Source: CAZSDP01 sp964605665 | Lineage (GTDB): Bacteria; Planctomycetota; UBA8108; UBA1146 | NCBI GenBank assembly: GCA_964605665.1 | Contig: CAZSDP010000027.1 | Coordinates: 1 to 60,423, forward strand | Length of the DNA stretch: 60,423 nucleotides | Direction of reading: 5' to 3' | In this document: positions 53,496 to 60,423 of the stretch, in pieces | How the letters are laid out: every line of letters starts with the position of its first letter | Numbering within the stretch: position 1 is the first letter of the stretch | Notes under the pieces: generated by a model | The model's input: the letters and a program-made list of their open reading frames with translations, nothing else | Told to the model about the DNA's origin: nothing | The model's database searches: none | Made by a program: the position numbers and the translations under genes

Positions 53496-53527
53496 GGTCG
53501 ATTCAGCAACTGGTCGATTCAAAAGCT
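53496..53527. repeat. Two-copy degenerate 16-bp tandem repeat
   Basis: The sequence ggtcgattcagcaact (53496-53511) is followed directly by ggtcgattcaaaagct (53512-53527), with 10 identical leading bases, in the convergent space after the membrane protein gene. Confidence 0.7.
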
Positions 53528-53602
53528 GATGTGGGCGCTGTCAGAGTTTGACTGCTTGCGAACTCCCCCATGCCTCGTCACCTCCCCAGTGCCGGGAGTC
53601 AT

Positions 53603-55174
53603 CTAACGAGAATCCTCAGTAGGAGGGTCTTCGGCGAGCGGAGCGGGGTTCTCGAGCTGCAACGGCTCGAGATCTTCAGAGTGTCCCCCCTCGAGTCGCT
53701 CCAATTGACGTCGAAGCTGGGGGGCGATCAGCGCCTCCGCATCGAGCTCTGGCACCCATTCCAAGAGCACGAGCATGTCTCGGTAACAGCGTGCGGCCTC
53801 CGCTGGCTGCTGAGCCGCCAGGGCCTTCTCTGCCCTCTGCATGCAAGCCTCAAACTCCTCTGCCACTTCAGCGCGGACCACGCTCGGAGCGGCGAGGCGC
53901 TGAGCACTCTCGTCCGCTTCCTCGAGCGCAACGGAAGTGGCCAATAGTTGGGCAAATTGTTCCCGAAGCCCAGAGATCAAGTCGAGCTGCTCCTCTCGCA
54001 GGGCACGAGCTTGTTCCGTCTCCGCCGGGCTCACACTCGCTCCGAGACAATCTTGCAAAATCCGCTCTGCTCCGCCCACGACCTCACGCACGAAATCTTC
54101 AGAGAAAGGGGTCGCAGAATAGGAATACTCTTCGAAAACCCTCGAGGCGGATTGGAAAGCAGAGAGTGTTCGACCCGCCTCCCAGTGGGCTTGCGCCTCG
54201 GAAAGATAATTCTGCATCACGCGTTGGGTCACCTCAGCCGCCAGTTGGGGAGAAGTTTCCGCCCAAGTCCCAGGATCGGGGGGTGGAAATCCTTCAGAGC
54301 CCGCTGCTGCCGCGATCAGCGTCCGACAGCGGCTCGAGAGCTCTCGAGCTTCCCGGTGAAACCGATCGATCTGAAGGACCTTCTTCAGCTCGTTGTATGC
54401 TTCGAGATATCGCTGGTCCCGGAAGTACTCCCGAGCACGAAGCATATGCCGAGAGGTGAAATAGCGCTCCAACTTCGCTTTGCGACGATCATCTTTGACC
54501 AAATCGTCGAGGAAGATCACCGCATCCGGTTCTAGAGCTGCACGTCGTCGAGCACCGACCTCGAGCGAGGCGATCGCCTCCCGCTCTCTCTCTTCCAATC
54601 GACGCAACATACGATCTTTATTCTCGAGCTCCGCCTCGCGCTGCGTCACGGTCAGTCTGACCCGATCTAAGTCCCCCTGCAGACTGCTGACCCTCTCTTG
54701 AAGTTCCTGGAGTAGGTCCGATTCGGGCGAAGAATCATCTGGAACAGCCGTCCCCTCTAGCTGAGCTCGCAAGAGCAGTGCGGTTCTTCTCCAGCGCAAC
54801 GACACATCTTGGAGAAGAAACAAGGTCTCCAGCCGTTGGAGTGCAACCTCGGGTTCTCCTCGATCTCTTGCGATCAGCGTCAAACCGAGAAGTGCTCGTG
54901 CCTGCAGGTCTACGGATGCTTTGGGATGCTCGAGAACCTCTCGATAACCTCGCTGCGCGACCGCGAGCTCCGTCTCCAGACGATGTTGAATCCATGCTTC
55001 TCTCAACAGCGCCGCCGGAGGTACCTCAGGCGCAGAGTCGCTGGCTTCTTCTTGATCGGCGAAGAGCGCTCCACCGGCGATCGAAATGAAGAGGAGGATC
55101 GGTAACCAAGAGTGGAGCCCAGTCGAACGACCGGCGCTCAGAGAGGACCAGATTCCCGAAAATTCCGCCTTCAA
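53603..55174 (-). CDS. Secreted coiled-coil and helical-repeat protein encoded with the two-component pair
   Basis: A protein of about 523 residues from TTG at 55174, whose last bases overlap the response regulator stop (TTGA) with AGGGGAGG 5 nt upstream; the frame extends back to 55231 but would then run through the regulator. A signal segment (SWLPILLFISIAGGALFADQ) follows. TPR-like helices cover roughly 50-140, then a coiled coil (about 150-205, rich in Glu/Arg/Leu) and further helical repeats (FTSRHMLRAREYFRDQRYLEAYNELKKVLQ). The C terminus is acidic and Pro-rich. It is probably periplasmic or membrane-associated. Translation coupling to the regulator suggests a role in the same signalling pathway; the function is unknown. 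Confidence 0.75.
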   Translation of the reverse strand: MKAEFSGIWSSLSAGRSTGLHSWLPILLFISIAGGALFADQEEASDSAPEVPPAALLREAWIQHRLETELAVAQRGYREVLEHPKASVDLQARALLGLTLIARDRGEPEVALQRLETLFLLQDVSLRWRRTALLLRAQLEGTAVPDDSSPESDLLQELQERVSSLQGDLDRVRLTVTQREAELENKDRMLRRLEEREREAIASLEVGARRRAALEPDAVIFLDDLVKDDRRKAKLERYFTSRHMLRAREYFRDQRYLEAYNELKKVLQIDRFHREARELSSRCRTLIAAAAGSEGFPPPDPGTWAETSPQLAAEVTQRVMQNYLSEAQAHWEAGRTLSAFQSASRVFEEYSYSATPFSEDFVREVVGGAERILQDCLGASVSPAETEQARALREEQLDLISGLREQFAQLLATSVALEEADESAQRLAAPSVVRAEVAEEFEACMQRAEKALAAQQPAEAARCYRDMLVLLEWVPELDAEALIAPQLRRQLERLEGGHSEDLEPLQLENPAPLAEDPPTEDSR

Positions 55175-55866
55175 CGGGTCCTCCCCTTCGGCATGAATCG
55201 ATATCCGAAGCCGCGGACGGTCAAGATGCAATTCGGTTGTTGCGGATCGATCTCGACTTTGCGACGCAGTCGGGTGATGAAGTTGTCTATCGTGCGAGCT
55301 GTTCCTTCATAACCATAGCCCCAAACTTCTCGCAAAATCGCATCTCTGGAGAGTGCGCGGTCGGGATTTCGCACAAGAAAACTCAGCAGTAAGAACTCAC
55401 GCTCGGTGAGCTCGACCTCTTCTGTCCCTCGAAAGAGGCGACGGGCAGAGAAGTCGACATGAAATTCGCCGAACGCGAATGGTTGCTCCGTTCCATCGCG
55501 AACGCGCGCCCTGCGAAGCGCAGCGTCGACTCGAGCCACCAGCTCTTTGACCCCGATCGGCTTTGTCATGTAGTCGTCCGCACCGAGTCGGAGCCCTCCC
55601 ACCTTGTCCGCTTCCTCGCCACGAGCGCTCAAGAAGAGAATCGGAGTCTCGATTCCCTCCTTCCGAACAAGGCGGCAGATTTCTTTTCCATCGAGGCCAG
55701 GTAGCATGACGTCGAGAAGGAGCAACTCCGGACGTTCGTCGAGAGCCAACCGAAGTCCTTCTTCACCATCTCGGGTCGAAAGCACATCGTGCCCCTCGAA
55801 TTCGAGATTGCGCACCAGACCGAGCAAAATGCCAGGATCGTCTTCAACGACGAGTATCCGAGCCAT
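55171..55866 (-). CDS. OmpR-family response regulator
   Basis: A 231-residue transcription regulator from the ATG at 55866, with GGAAGGAGAG upstream; the open frame continues 74 codons back, into the kinase gene. The receiver domain has acidic VVEDD (6-10), phosphoacceptor Asp52 in LLDVMLPGLDG, and Lys102 in the TKP switch. The winged-helix DNA-binding domain covers about 130-225 (ELTEREFLLLSFLVRNPDRALSR, VWGYGYEGTARTIDNFITRLRRKV). It overlaps the kinase gene by 23 bp, so it is the kinase partner. Order on the minus strand is kinase, regulator, coiled-coil protein. Confidence 0.95.
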   Translation of the reverse strand: MARILVVEDDPGILLGLVRNLEFEGHDVLSTRDGEEGLRLALDERPELLLLDVMLPGLDGKEICRLVRKEGIETPILFLSARGEEADKVGGLRLGADDYMTKPIGVKELVARVDAALRRARVRDGTEQPFAFGEFHVDFSARRLFRGTEEVELTEREFLLLSFLVRNPDRALSRDAILREVWGYGYEGTARTIDNFITRLRRKVEIDPQQPNCILTVRGFGYRFMPKGRTR

Positions 55867-57697
55867 CGCTCTCTCCTTCCGACCGATCGAGCGGAATCTC
55901 AAGGGTAAATGTACTCCCACGTCCGATCGCACTCCGCACCGAGACCCTTCCACGGTGGGCTCGGGCGACTTGCTGACAATAGGCCAGTCCCAAACCGAAG
56001 CCTGGTTTTCCCGGGCTTCCCTCTCCTCGGTAGAAACTGTCGAAGATCCGTTTTTGCTCCCGCCGTCCGATTCCGCGACCAGAATCACGAACGGAGATGA
56101 ACAACTGCCGACTTTCTTCTCCCACGGTCACATCGATCGGATCCTCCCGGGATCCATACTTTCGGGCATTGGAGAGCAGATTATGGAGCACCCCGGTCAC
56201 CGCCTCTCGGTCGAGAACGACCGGATGTAGCATCTGACTCGACCGAATCTCGATCGGCCCCAACTCGGAGTCATCTCCTCCTTCTCGCTCTTTCCTCTCG
56301 CCCTCGAAATCGAGAAATCTTTGCACCGTATCTTGCACCAACTCGACGGGATTGGTCACGACTTCTCGGTGGAGAGTTTTCGCATCTTCACGCCCGAACT
56401 CCAAAACTCTCTCCACAAGACTGGAGAGTCGATCACTCTCTGCCTCGAGTTGGCGAAGAAAGAGTTGTTGCTCCTCTTCGCTTCTCACTCGACCCAGACT
56501 GAGAGTCTCAGCAATCATCCTGATCGAGGCAATCGGAGTCCGGAGCTCATGTGAAACGAGACGCAAGAAGTTATCCTTTTGCATCGAATTGCGGACTCTT
56601 CGAGCAGCGAGTGCTGCGAGTACCAGGCTGAAGGCAATCGCTAAACCGACCAAGAGTAACCCACCCCAAAGGAGCTGCATCCCCTCCAATCGCTGAAGAA
56701 GCGCCAACGCCGCGGGTGGTTCCGAGCTCTCAGTGCCGGTCACCAGCATATATTCGCCGTCAAAGGGTGGAGGAAGAGGCCAACTCGCCCAGGCTCGACG
56801 CGCGGACTCCTCGACTTCCTCAACTTCACCCATTCGTACCAACGAGTAAAAGACCTCTTCAGAGGTCTGCTCGTTATCAAGAATGACCGACAAGACTTCC
56901 CGAAGAAACCGATCGGTTGAGAGGGTCGCCAAGATCGTTCCCGATCCAATACCTGGAATCACCACCTGAAACTTCTGGGGAGCCTGTGAATCCAACAGCA
57001 GTCGATCTTCAGTCTCTGGGGCTCTGGTTGCTTCGATCCCGAGAGGAATTGGACAACCTGGCACAGTCACGCTTCGATCACCGAGAGTCTTCAGCCAAGC
57101 CAATAGACTCGCTCGATCGATCGAAGGAGATCGCAATACCGCTAGAGGATTGAGCCGCTCATACCCGATCGCCAGGGAGGCCTCCAGCGCGTAAGAAAAT
57201 CCCAACTCATCTTCATAGGCGGGAGGTAGCGCAGCGATGTTTTTGAGGATCTCCCGACGTTCTTCTTCCTTGGTGAAGTGTCGTAATGTCTGAAGAGCGA
57301 CACCAGCGAGATCAGCGCGAGCATCGGTCATCGCCATCACGTCTCGAGGCTCTCGTTGCGGACGCCAGACAAGACTCTCCAGCGAGGGGTCTTGCATCGC
57401 GGCGAACGCCTCCGGCAGCTCTATCGGATCGAGTTGGCCCAGAGTGATCGTAGTTCGAACAGCATCCCGCAATCGATCTAGTTTCTGATCGATTCCTGCC
57501 GCAAGAGTCCGAGTTTTTGATCGAACTCTCTCCCGGTGCGGTTCTTCGAGAACATCGGAGAGTGAGATACTGATTTCAGTCAGAGTGAGCGATGAAACGA
57601 GGAGCAGCAATGCAGTCGGCAACAACCCCGCAAGGGTCACCGCGACCAAGGTTGGCGGATCGAAAGTTACCAGATCGAACCGAAACCAAGACTTCAT
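55844..57697 (-). CDS. Membrane-bound sensor histidine kinase
   Basis: A 617-residue kinase. TM1 (about 15-40) and TM2 (about 341-365) flank a large ~300-residue extracytoplasmic sensor region of no recognised type, which includes many leucine-rich helices (QKLDRLRDAVRTTITLG) and a PQKFQVVIPGIGSGTILATLSTDRFLREV segment. The cytoplasmic part has the H-box VSHELRTPIASIRM with His383, N-box LLSNARKYGS, G1 DSGRGIG and G2 GFGLGLAYCQQVARAH. The start is ATG 57697 with a weak ribosome site. It is first of the three-gene minus-strand operon. Confidence 0.93.
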   Translation of the reverse strand: MKSWFRFDLVTFDPPTLVAVTLAGLLPTALLLLVSSLTLTEISISLSDVLEEPHRERVRSKTRTLAAGIDQKLDRLRDAVRTTITLGQLDPIELPEAFAAMQDPSLESLVWRPQREPRDVMAMTDARADLAGVALQTLRHFTKEEERREILKNIAALPPAYEDELGFSYALEASLAIGYERLNPLAVLRSPSIDRASLLAWLKTLGDRSVTVPGCPIPLGIEATRAPETEDRLLLDSQAPQKFQVVIPGIGSGTILATLSTDRFLREVLSVILDNEQTSEEVFYSLVRMGEVEEVEESARRAWASWPLPPPFDGEYMLVTGTESSEPPAALALLQRLEGMQLLWGGLLLVGLAIAFSLVLAALAARRVRNSMQKDNFLRLVSHELRTPIASIRMIAETLSLGRVRSEEEQQLFLRQLEAESDRLSSLVERVLEFGREDAKTLHREVVTNPVELVQDTVQRFLDFEGERKEREGGDDSELGPIEIRSSQMLHPVVLDREAVTGVLHNLLSNARKYGSREDPIDVTVGEESRQLFISVRDSGRGIGRREQKRIFDSFYRGEGSPGKPGFGLGLAYCQQVARAHRGRVSVRSAIGRGSTFTLEIPLDRSEGESDGSDTRR

Positions 57698-57773
57698 CGT
57701 TATCGATTCAGTAGAGTCAACACCCTGACCGCAGTACCCCAGTTCACCCCAGAAAAATCTGCGTCAATCGGGC

Positions 57774-59816
57774 TCACCACCGATTTCTCCAAATTCTCTG
57801 AAAACTTCGGGCGGTCGCTTCAAAGCTATCAACCTTCGCATCGAACTCCTCGAGGAGAAATTCTCCCTTGATGAGATATGCGTTGGTGACGCCGACGACA
57901 ACATATGCGCGATACTTCTTACGAGGACCGGGGGGAACTTCCGGCTCATCTTCTTTGTCTTTTTCTGGAGCTTTCTCTTCTCCCGCTTTCCCTTCCGATC
58001 CCTTGTCCGCTTCTTTCTTCTTCTCATTTGGATCGGGATCGAGCCAGTCGAATTTCCAGGCAGAGAACTCGCTGAGATCAACTTTCTCGCGTTTCAAGCC
58101 AGTGGAATTCTTGGCAAGGAGTGGAGTGATCACTTCTTCGATGTACTCTTCGGCGGACTGCTGTTCATCCGATTTGTTCAAGAGGCTAACGCCGATGTGA
58201 TCATGCTCATGGCCATTGTGCGCCAAAGCAACGAGCTCACCTCGACGAAGATTGGAGTCACGATAAACCCAATCCTCATTGAAGCGGATCACCTCAAACA
58301 TGTAGTCGTAAGAAACGAAGACCCCGTCTTTGTCCACAGACCCAGCAGGCTCTGGTTCCAAGTCTAAGATGAATTCTCGGTACTTCTCTTCAAGTTTGTC
58401 GACCCCACCAAAGTAGTGATCTGCAAGGGTATCGAACTCGCTTTGCCCAATCCGTTCTTCAGTGCCCAGCAGCCAATATTGACTGATGAACTTTTGCCCC
58501 TTCTTCTTTTCCGGTCCATTGAGCAAGTAGTACAGAATCGCCCAAGAGTCGGCATACTGACTACCACCAAAGCGATTCCGGGGAAGGCCCGCGAGCTGAT
58601 CGAGCGGAGTGTGGGTGTCGTTCCTCAGTTTGTCTTGAATGTGCAGCAGCCGATCCCGAGGAATGATACCGGTGATGATCTTGTTCTTGTCGTAATCGAT
58701 GCGTGAACCATCTCCGAAGTACACCGCAAATCCCTCGATGATCCAATTGTTCATGTTTCCCATGTTGGGAAGAACGCGGCCTTGAAACTGGTGCGTCCCC
58801 TCATGAGCGAGAACGTTATAAGTTGTCGAGGTGTTCCCGAAGGTTCCGTGGAAGGCGTTCACCTCCTCAGACCTCGGCTGGTAGAACCCTCCAGTGTTCG
58901 CTCCCATACCGGTTCGCTGCATGAAGTCCGCCTGGGTCTTGTAGATCTTGACGGTCATCCGGCCCGATCGAAGGTGTCGCTGCTTAAAGCGCTTAGAAAG
59001 CGCCACATAAAGCGCCTCCATGATCTTGGAATATGCTCGCGCGACGCTCTTGGTCGAGTTGCATTCGATTTCGTAGTTTTTACTCTTCACTCGATGTCTT
59101 TGGGACCACGGAACACCCTTGAATTCCAAACGACGACGTTCTTCGAACTCGGCGCGTTCCTCTAGACGATCCTCGAGCAGCTGCTGGCGTTTCTTCTCTT
59201 CTTTGGATAGCTCCCGAAGTTCCGACTCGGTGAGTTCTCGTGGTTTCGGAATCGACCCAGAATCGGGCTTTGGGCTCTTCTCTCCAACCAAAACGAGGTC
59301 ATCCCCGACTCGGCTGTAACCCTCCCGTTCCAACTCTGCGACTCGCTCTGCATCGACCCAACGACCTTCGAACTTCGCTTGACCAAGTCCGCGACGGGCG
59401 ATGATCGACTCCGGATCGAGTTCGAGCGCTCGTTGAAATGCCTGCTTCGCCTCCTTCTCGAGCCCTTTCTTCTGGCTCCAGGTACCGAGGCTCTCGAACT
59501 GACTCGCTTTGCCAATCTTTTCCGCCCGTGCAAAGCGCTCCTCGAACTCCTTCGTCCATGGGTTCTCCCCGCGCCGAATCTCACGAACTCGTGAACGCTC
59601 AATGGTGGTTACTCCGAAGGCGGATCGAATCGCGATCTCTTCATCGGTCTCGCGAACCAAGACCCCACTCAGTTCGGTGCCGTCTTTCAAGACCACGACC
59701 ACCATCTCTTGAGCGATAACAGAAGGACTGGCCTCAATGGGATACGACAAACCGAGGCAGAAGAAGCAGGCGAGAATCGTAGCCCGCAGTGCTGTGCTAT
59801 CTAGAATCGGGTTCAC
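57774..59816 (-). CDS. Secreted peptidase-MA-like (DUF1570-type) putative metalloprotease
   Basis: A 680-residue exported protein from GTG at 59816, which has GAGGAG about 10 nt upstream; an in-frame TTG at 59846 does not. A signal segment covers about 10-36. A small beta module follows (VVVLKDGTELSGVLVR to RVREI, about 39-80), matching the module in the HEAT protein at 6.6-7.4 kb. A TPR-like pair (about 100-160) and a coiled Glu-rich stretch come next. The catalytic domain has LAHEGTHQF, an HEXXH zinc motif (338-342), and a downstream WIIEGFAVYFGD with the candidate third ligand Glu361, 18 residues on, as in gluzincins. A Lys/Glu-rich linker and a C-terminal beta domain end the protein. The substrate is unknown. 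Confidence 0.85.
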   Translation of the reverse strand: MNPILDSTALRATILACFFCLGLSYPIEASPSVIAQEMVVVVLKDGTELSGVLVRETDEEIAIRSAFGVTTIERSRVREIRRGENPWTKEFEERFARAEKIGKASQFESLGTWSQKKGLEKEAKQAFQRALELDPESIIARRGLGQAKFEGRWVDAERVAELEREGYSRVGDDLVLVGEKSPKPDSGSIPKPRELTESELRELSKEEKKRQQLLEDRLEERAEFEERRRLEFKGVPWSQRHRVKSKNYEIECNSTKSVARAYSKIMEALYVALSKRFKQRHLRSGRMTVKIYKTQADFMQRTGMGANTGGFYQPRSEEVNAFHGTFGNTSTTYNVLAHEGTHQFQGRVLPNMGNMNNWIIEGFAVYFGDGSRIDYDKNKIITGIIPRDRLLHIQDKLRNDTHTPLDQLAGLPRNRFGGSQYADSWAILYYLLNGPEKKKGQKFISQYWLLGTEERIGQSEFDTLADHYFGGVDKLEEKYREFILDLEPEPAGSVDKDGVFVSYDYMFEVIRFNEDWVYRDSNLRRGELVALAHNGHEHDHIGVSLLNKSDEQQSAEEYIEEVITPLLAKNSTGLKREKVDLSEFSAWKFDWLDPDPNEKKKEADKGSEGKAGEEKAPEKDKEDEPEVPPGPRKKYRAYVVVGVTNAYLIKGEFLLEEFDAKVDSFEATARSFQRIWRNRW

Positions 59817-59945
59817 TGTGCTAGAACTCCTCAGTTCGCTGGCCAAGATCGAAGCTCGTCTCGATTACTCGGCACGACGATGTCCTCTGACTGCGGCAAC
59901 GGGCCAGAATCACATCGACCTCAACACACCATCATCACTCCGGAG

Positions 59946-59979
59946 ACCGCGTCTTTGGAAAAACCGCGTCTTCCGAATG
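59946..59979. repeat. Two-copy degenerate 17-bp tandem repeat
   Basis: The sequence accgcgtcttt (from 59946) recurs as accgcgtcttc (from 59963) with a 17-bp period; the first ten bases are identical. It lies in the intergenic space after the truncated gene. Confidence 0.65.
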
Positions 59980-59988
59980 AGCGAGTTT

Positions 59989-60423
59989 TCAATTGTCAAT
60001 CCGGAAGTCCTGCAAGTACTTCTCAAAGTGCTTGTAGTTACTGTCCCAGATTGCAGGATCGCACTCGAAAACATTGCAGTAAATCTTGTCCAAAGAGCCG
60101 TAAAACACGACCTCGTACTTCAGCTCATCGCCCACCTCGGTGTTCGCGATCGGCTGTCCATTTTCATCCACGGACGACTCTGACTTCAGCACCCGCTTCG
60201 CCTTGAAAGTGGCGCGAATCGCCCCGGGATAGCCTCCAACATTACCCACGACGTAATCGCTCGGATCGGTGATCTGTTGGAAGATGTTGTTGCTCAGCCT
60301 GCTGGCGTATTCCACAGTCATCGTCGCTTTTTGCCAATTTGGCCAACAGTAGGTCATCACGCGACGCTTCTGAGTTCGCCCTTGTCCCTTCGCAGCCACC
60401 ACTTCATCGCTGGCGAGTTCTGC
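59989..60423 (-). CDS. Partial gene, unknown product (5' end outside the window)
   Basis: The reading frame is open to the right-hand edge (codons for AELASDEVVAAK precede a GTG at 60402), so the gene most likely starts beyond the window and only its last ~144 codons are seen. The visible part has aromatic-rich strands (YCWPNWQKATMTVEYASRL, DYVVGNVGGYPGAIRATF) and an end with CNVFECDPAIWDSNYKHFEKYLQDF. No family is recognised. It lies 172 bp upstream of the peptidase-MA-like gene on the same strand. Confidence 0.7.
   Translation of the reverse strand, partial: AELASDEVVAAKGQGRTQKRRVMTYCWPNWQKATMTVEYASRLSNNIFQQITDPSDYVVGNVGGYPGAIRATFKAKRVLKSESSVDENGQPIANTEVGDELKYEVVFYGSLDKIYCNVFECDPAIWDSNYKHFEKYLQDFRIDN

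Overview
The window looks like chromosomal sequence from a Gram-negative-type bacterium, most probably a member of the Planctomycetota. This is inferred from gene content and not proven. The evidence is an Mla lipid-transport set, a TatC gene, many unusual secreted or membrane-anchored proteins (a giant quinoprotein-like propeller protein, a peptidase-MA-like protein, several pseudopilins) and acidic low-complexity proteins. GC is moderately high and frequent GTG/TTG starts follow good Shine-Dalgarno sites. I see no phage, transposase, CRISPR array, tRNA or rRNA. Two runs of exactly 100 N, each inside a tandem repeat, show that this is a scaffold with two repeat-induced assembly breaks.

Layout. 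1-5.5 kb (minus strand): two small membrane proteins, recG and a divergent dnaA, followed by about 1 kb of non-coding DNA that is a candidate but unproven origin region. 6.5-13.1 kb (minus): a tight cluster tatC > ychF > argG-like > cinA > MnmD-like methyltransferase > HEAT-repeat secreted protein. 13.1-14.9 kb: a 16-bp minisatellite and a membrane-anchored coiled-coil/BRCT protein. 15.7-20.9 kb (plus): polA-coaE-rho, closed by a 17-bp-stem hairpin that abuts a 17-bp minisatellite. 21.3-25.4 kb (minus): five overlapping pseudopilin genes without any assembly machinery nearby. 26.0-27.8 kb (minus): accB-accC. 28.0-32.1 kb (plus): a DUF72 gene, an RluA-type pseudouridine synthase, then etfB-etfA with a strong terminator. 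32.3-35.7 kb (plus): a disordered acidic protein followed by a soluble FHA-histidine kinase. 35.9-42.4 kb (plus): a ~1690-residue propeller/CBM9-like secreted protein and a lipoprotein with 17 aromatic-proline repeats. 42.7-46.5 kb (plus): mlaE-mlaF-mlaD and a CaCA cation antiporter. 46.6-52.4 kb (minus): a CDF metal transporter and a giant NAD-glutamate dehydrogenase. 52.6-60.4 kb: a membrane protein, a sensor kinase/response regulator/coiled-coil protein operon, a peptidase-MA-like secreted protein and a 5'-truncated gene.

How it fits together. Most of the window is housekeeping: replication and repair, CoA and fatty-acid synthesis, electron transfer, envelope lipid transport. The unusual material lies in (i) altered versions of universal proteins: TatC with about 170 extra residues in its first periplasmic loop, DnaA with a rewritten DNA-recognition signature, and an ArgG homologue with an altered ATP loop; (ii) envelope proteins with uncommon architectures, such as a BRCT domain that appears to sit outside the cytoplasm and the aromatic-proline repeat lipoprotein; and (iii) a recurring pattern of short tandem repeats with a 13-18 bp period in intergenic DNA, from two-copy degenerate pairs up to arrays that break the assembly.
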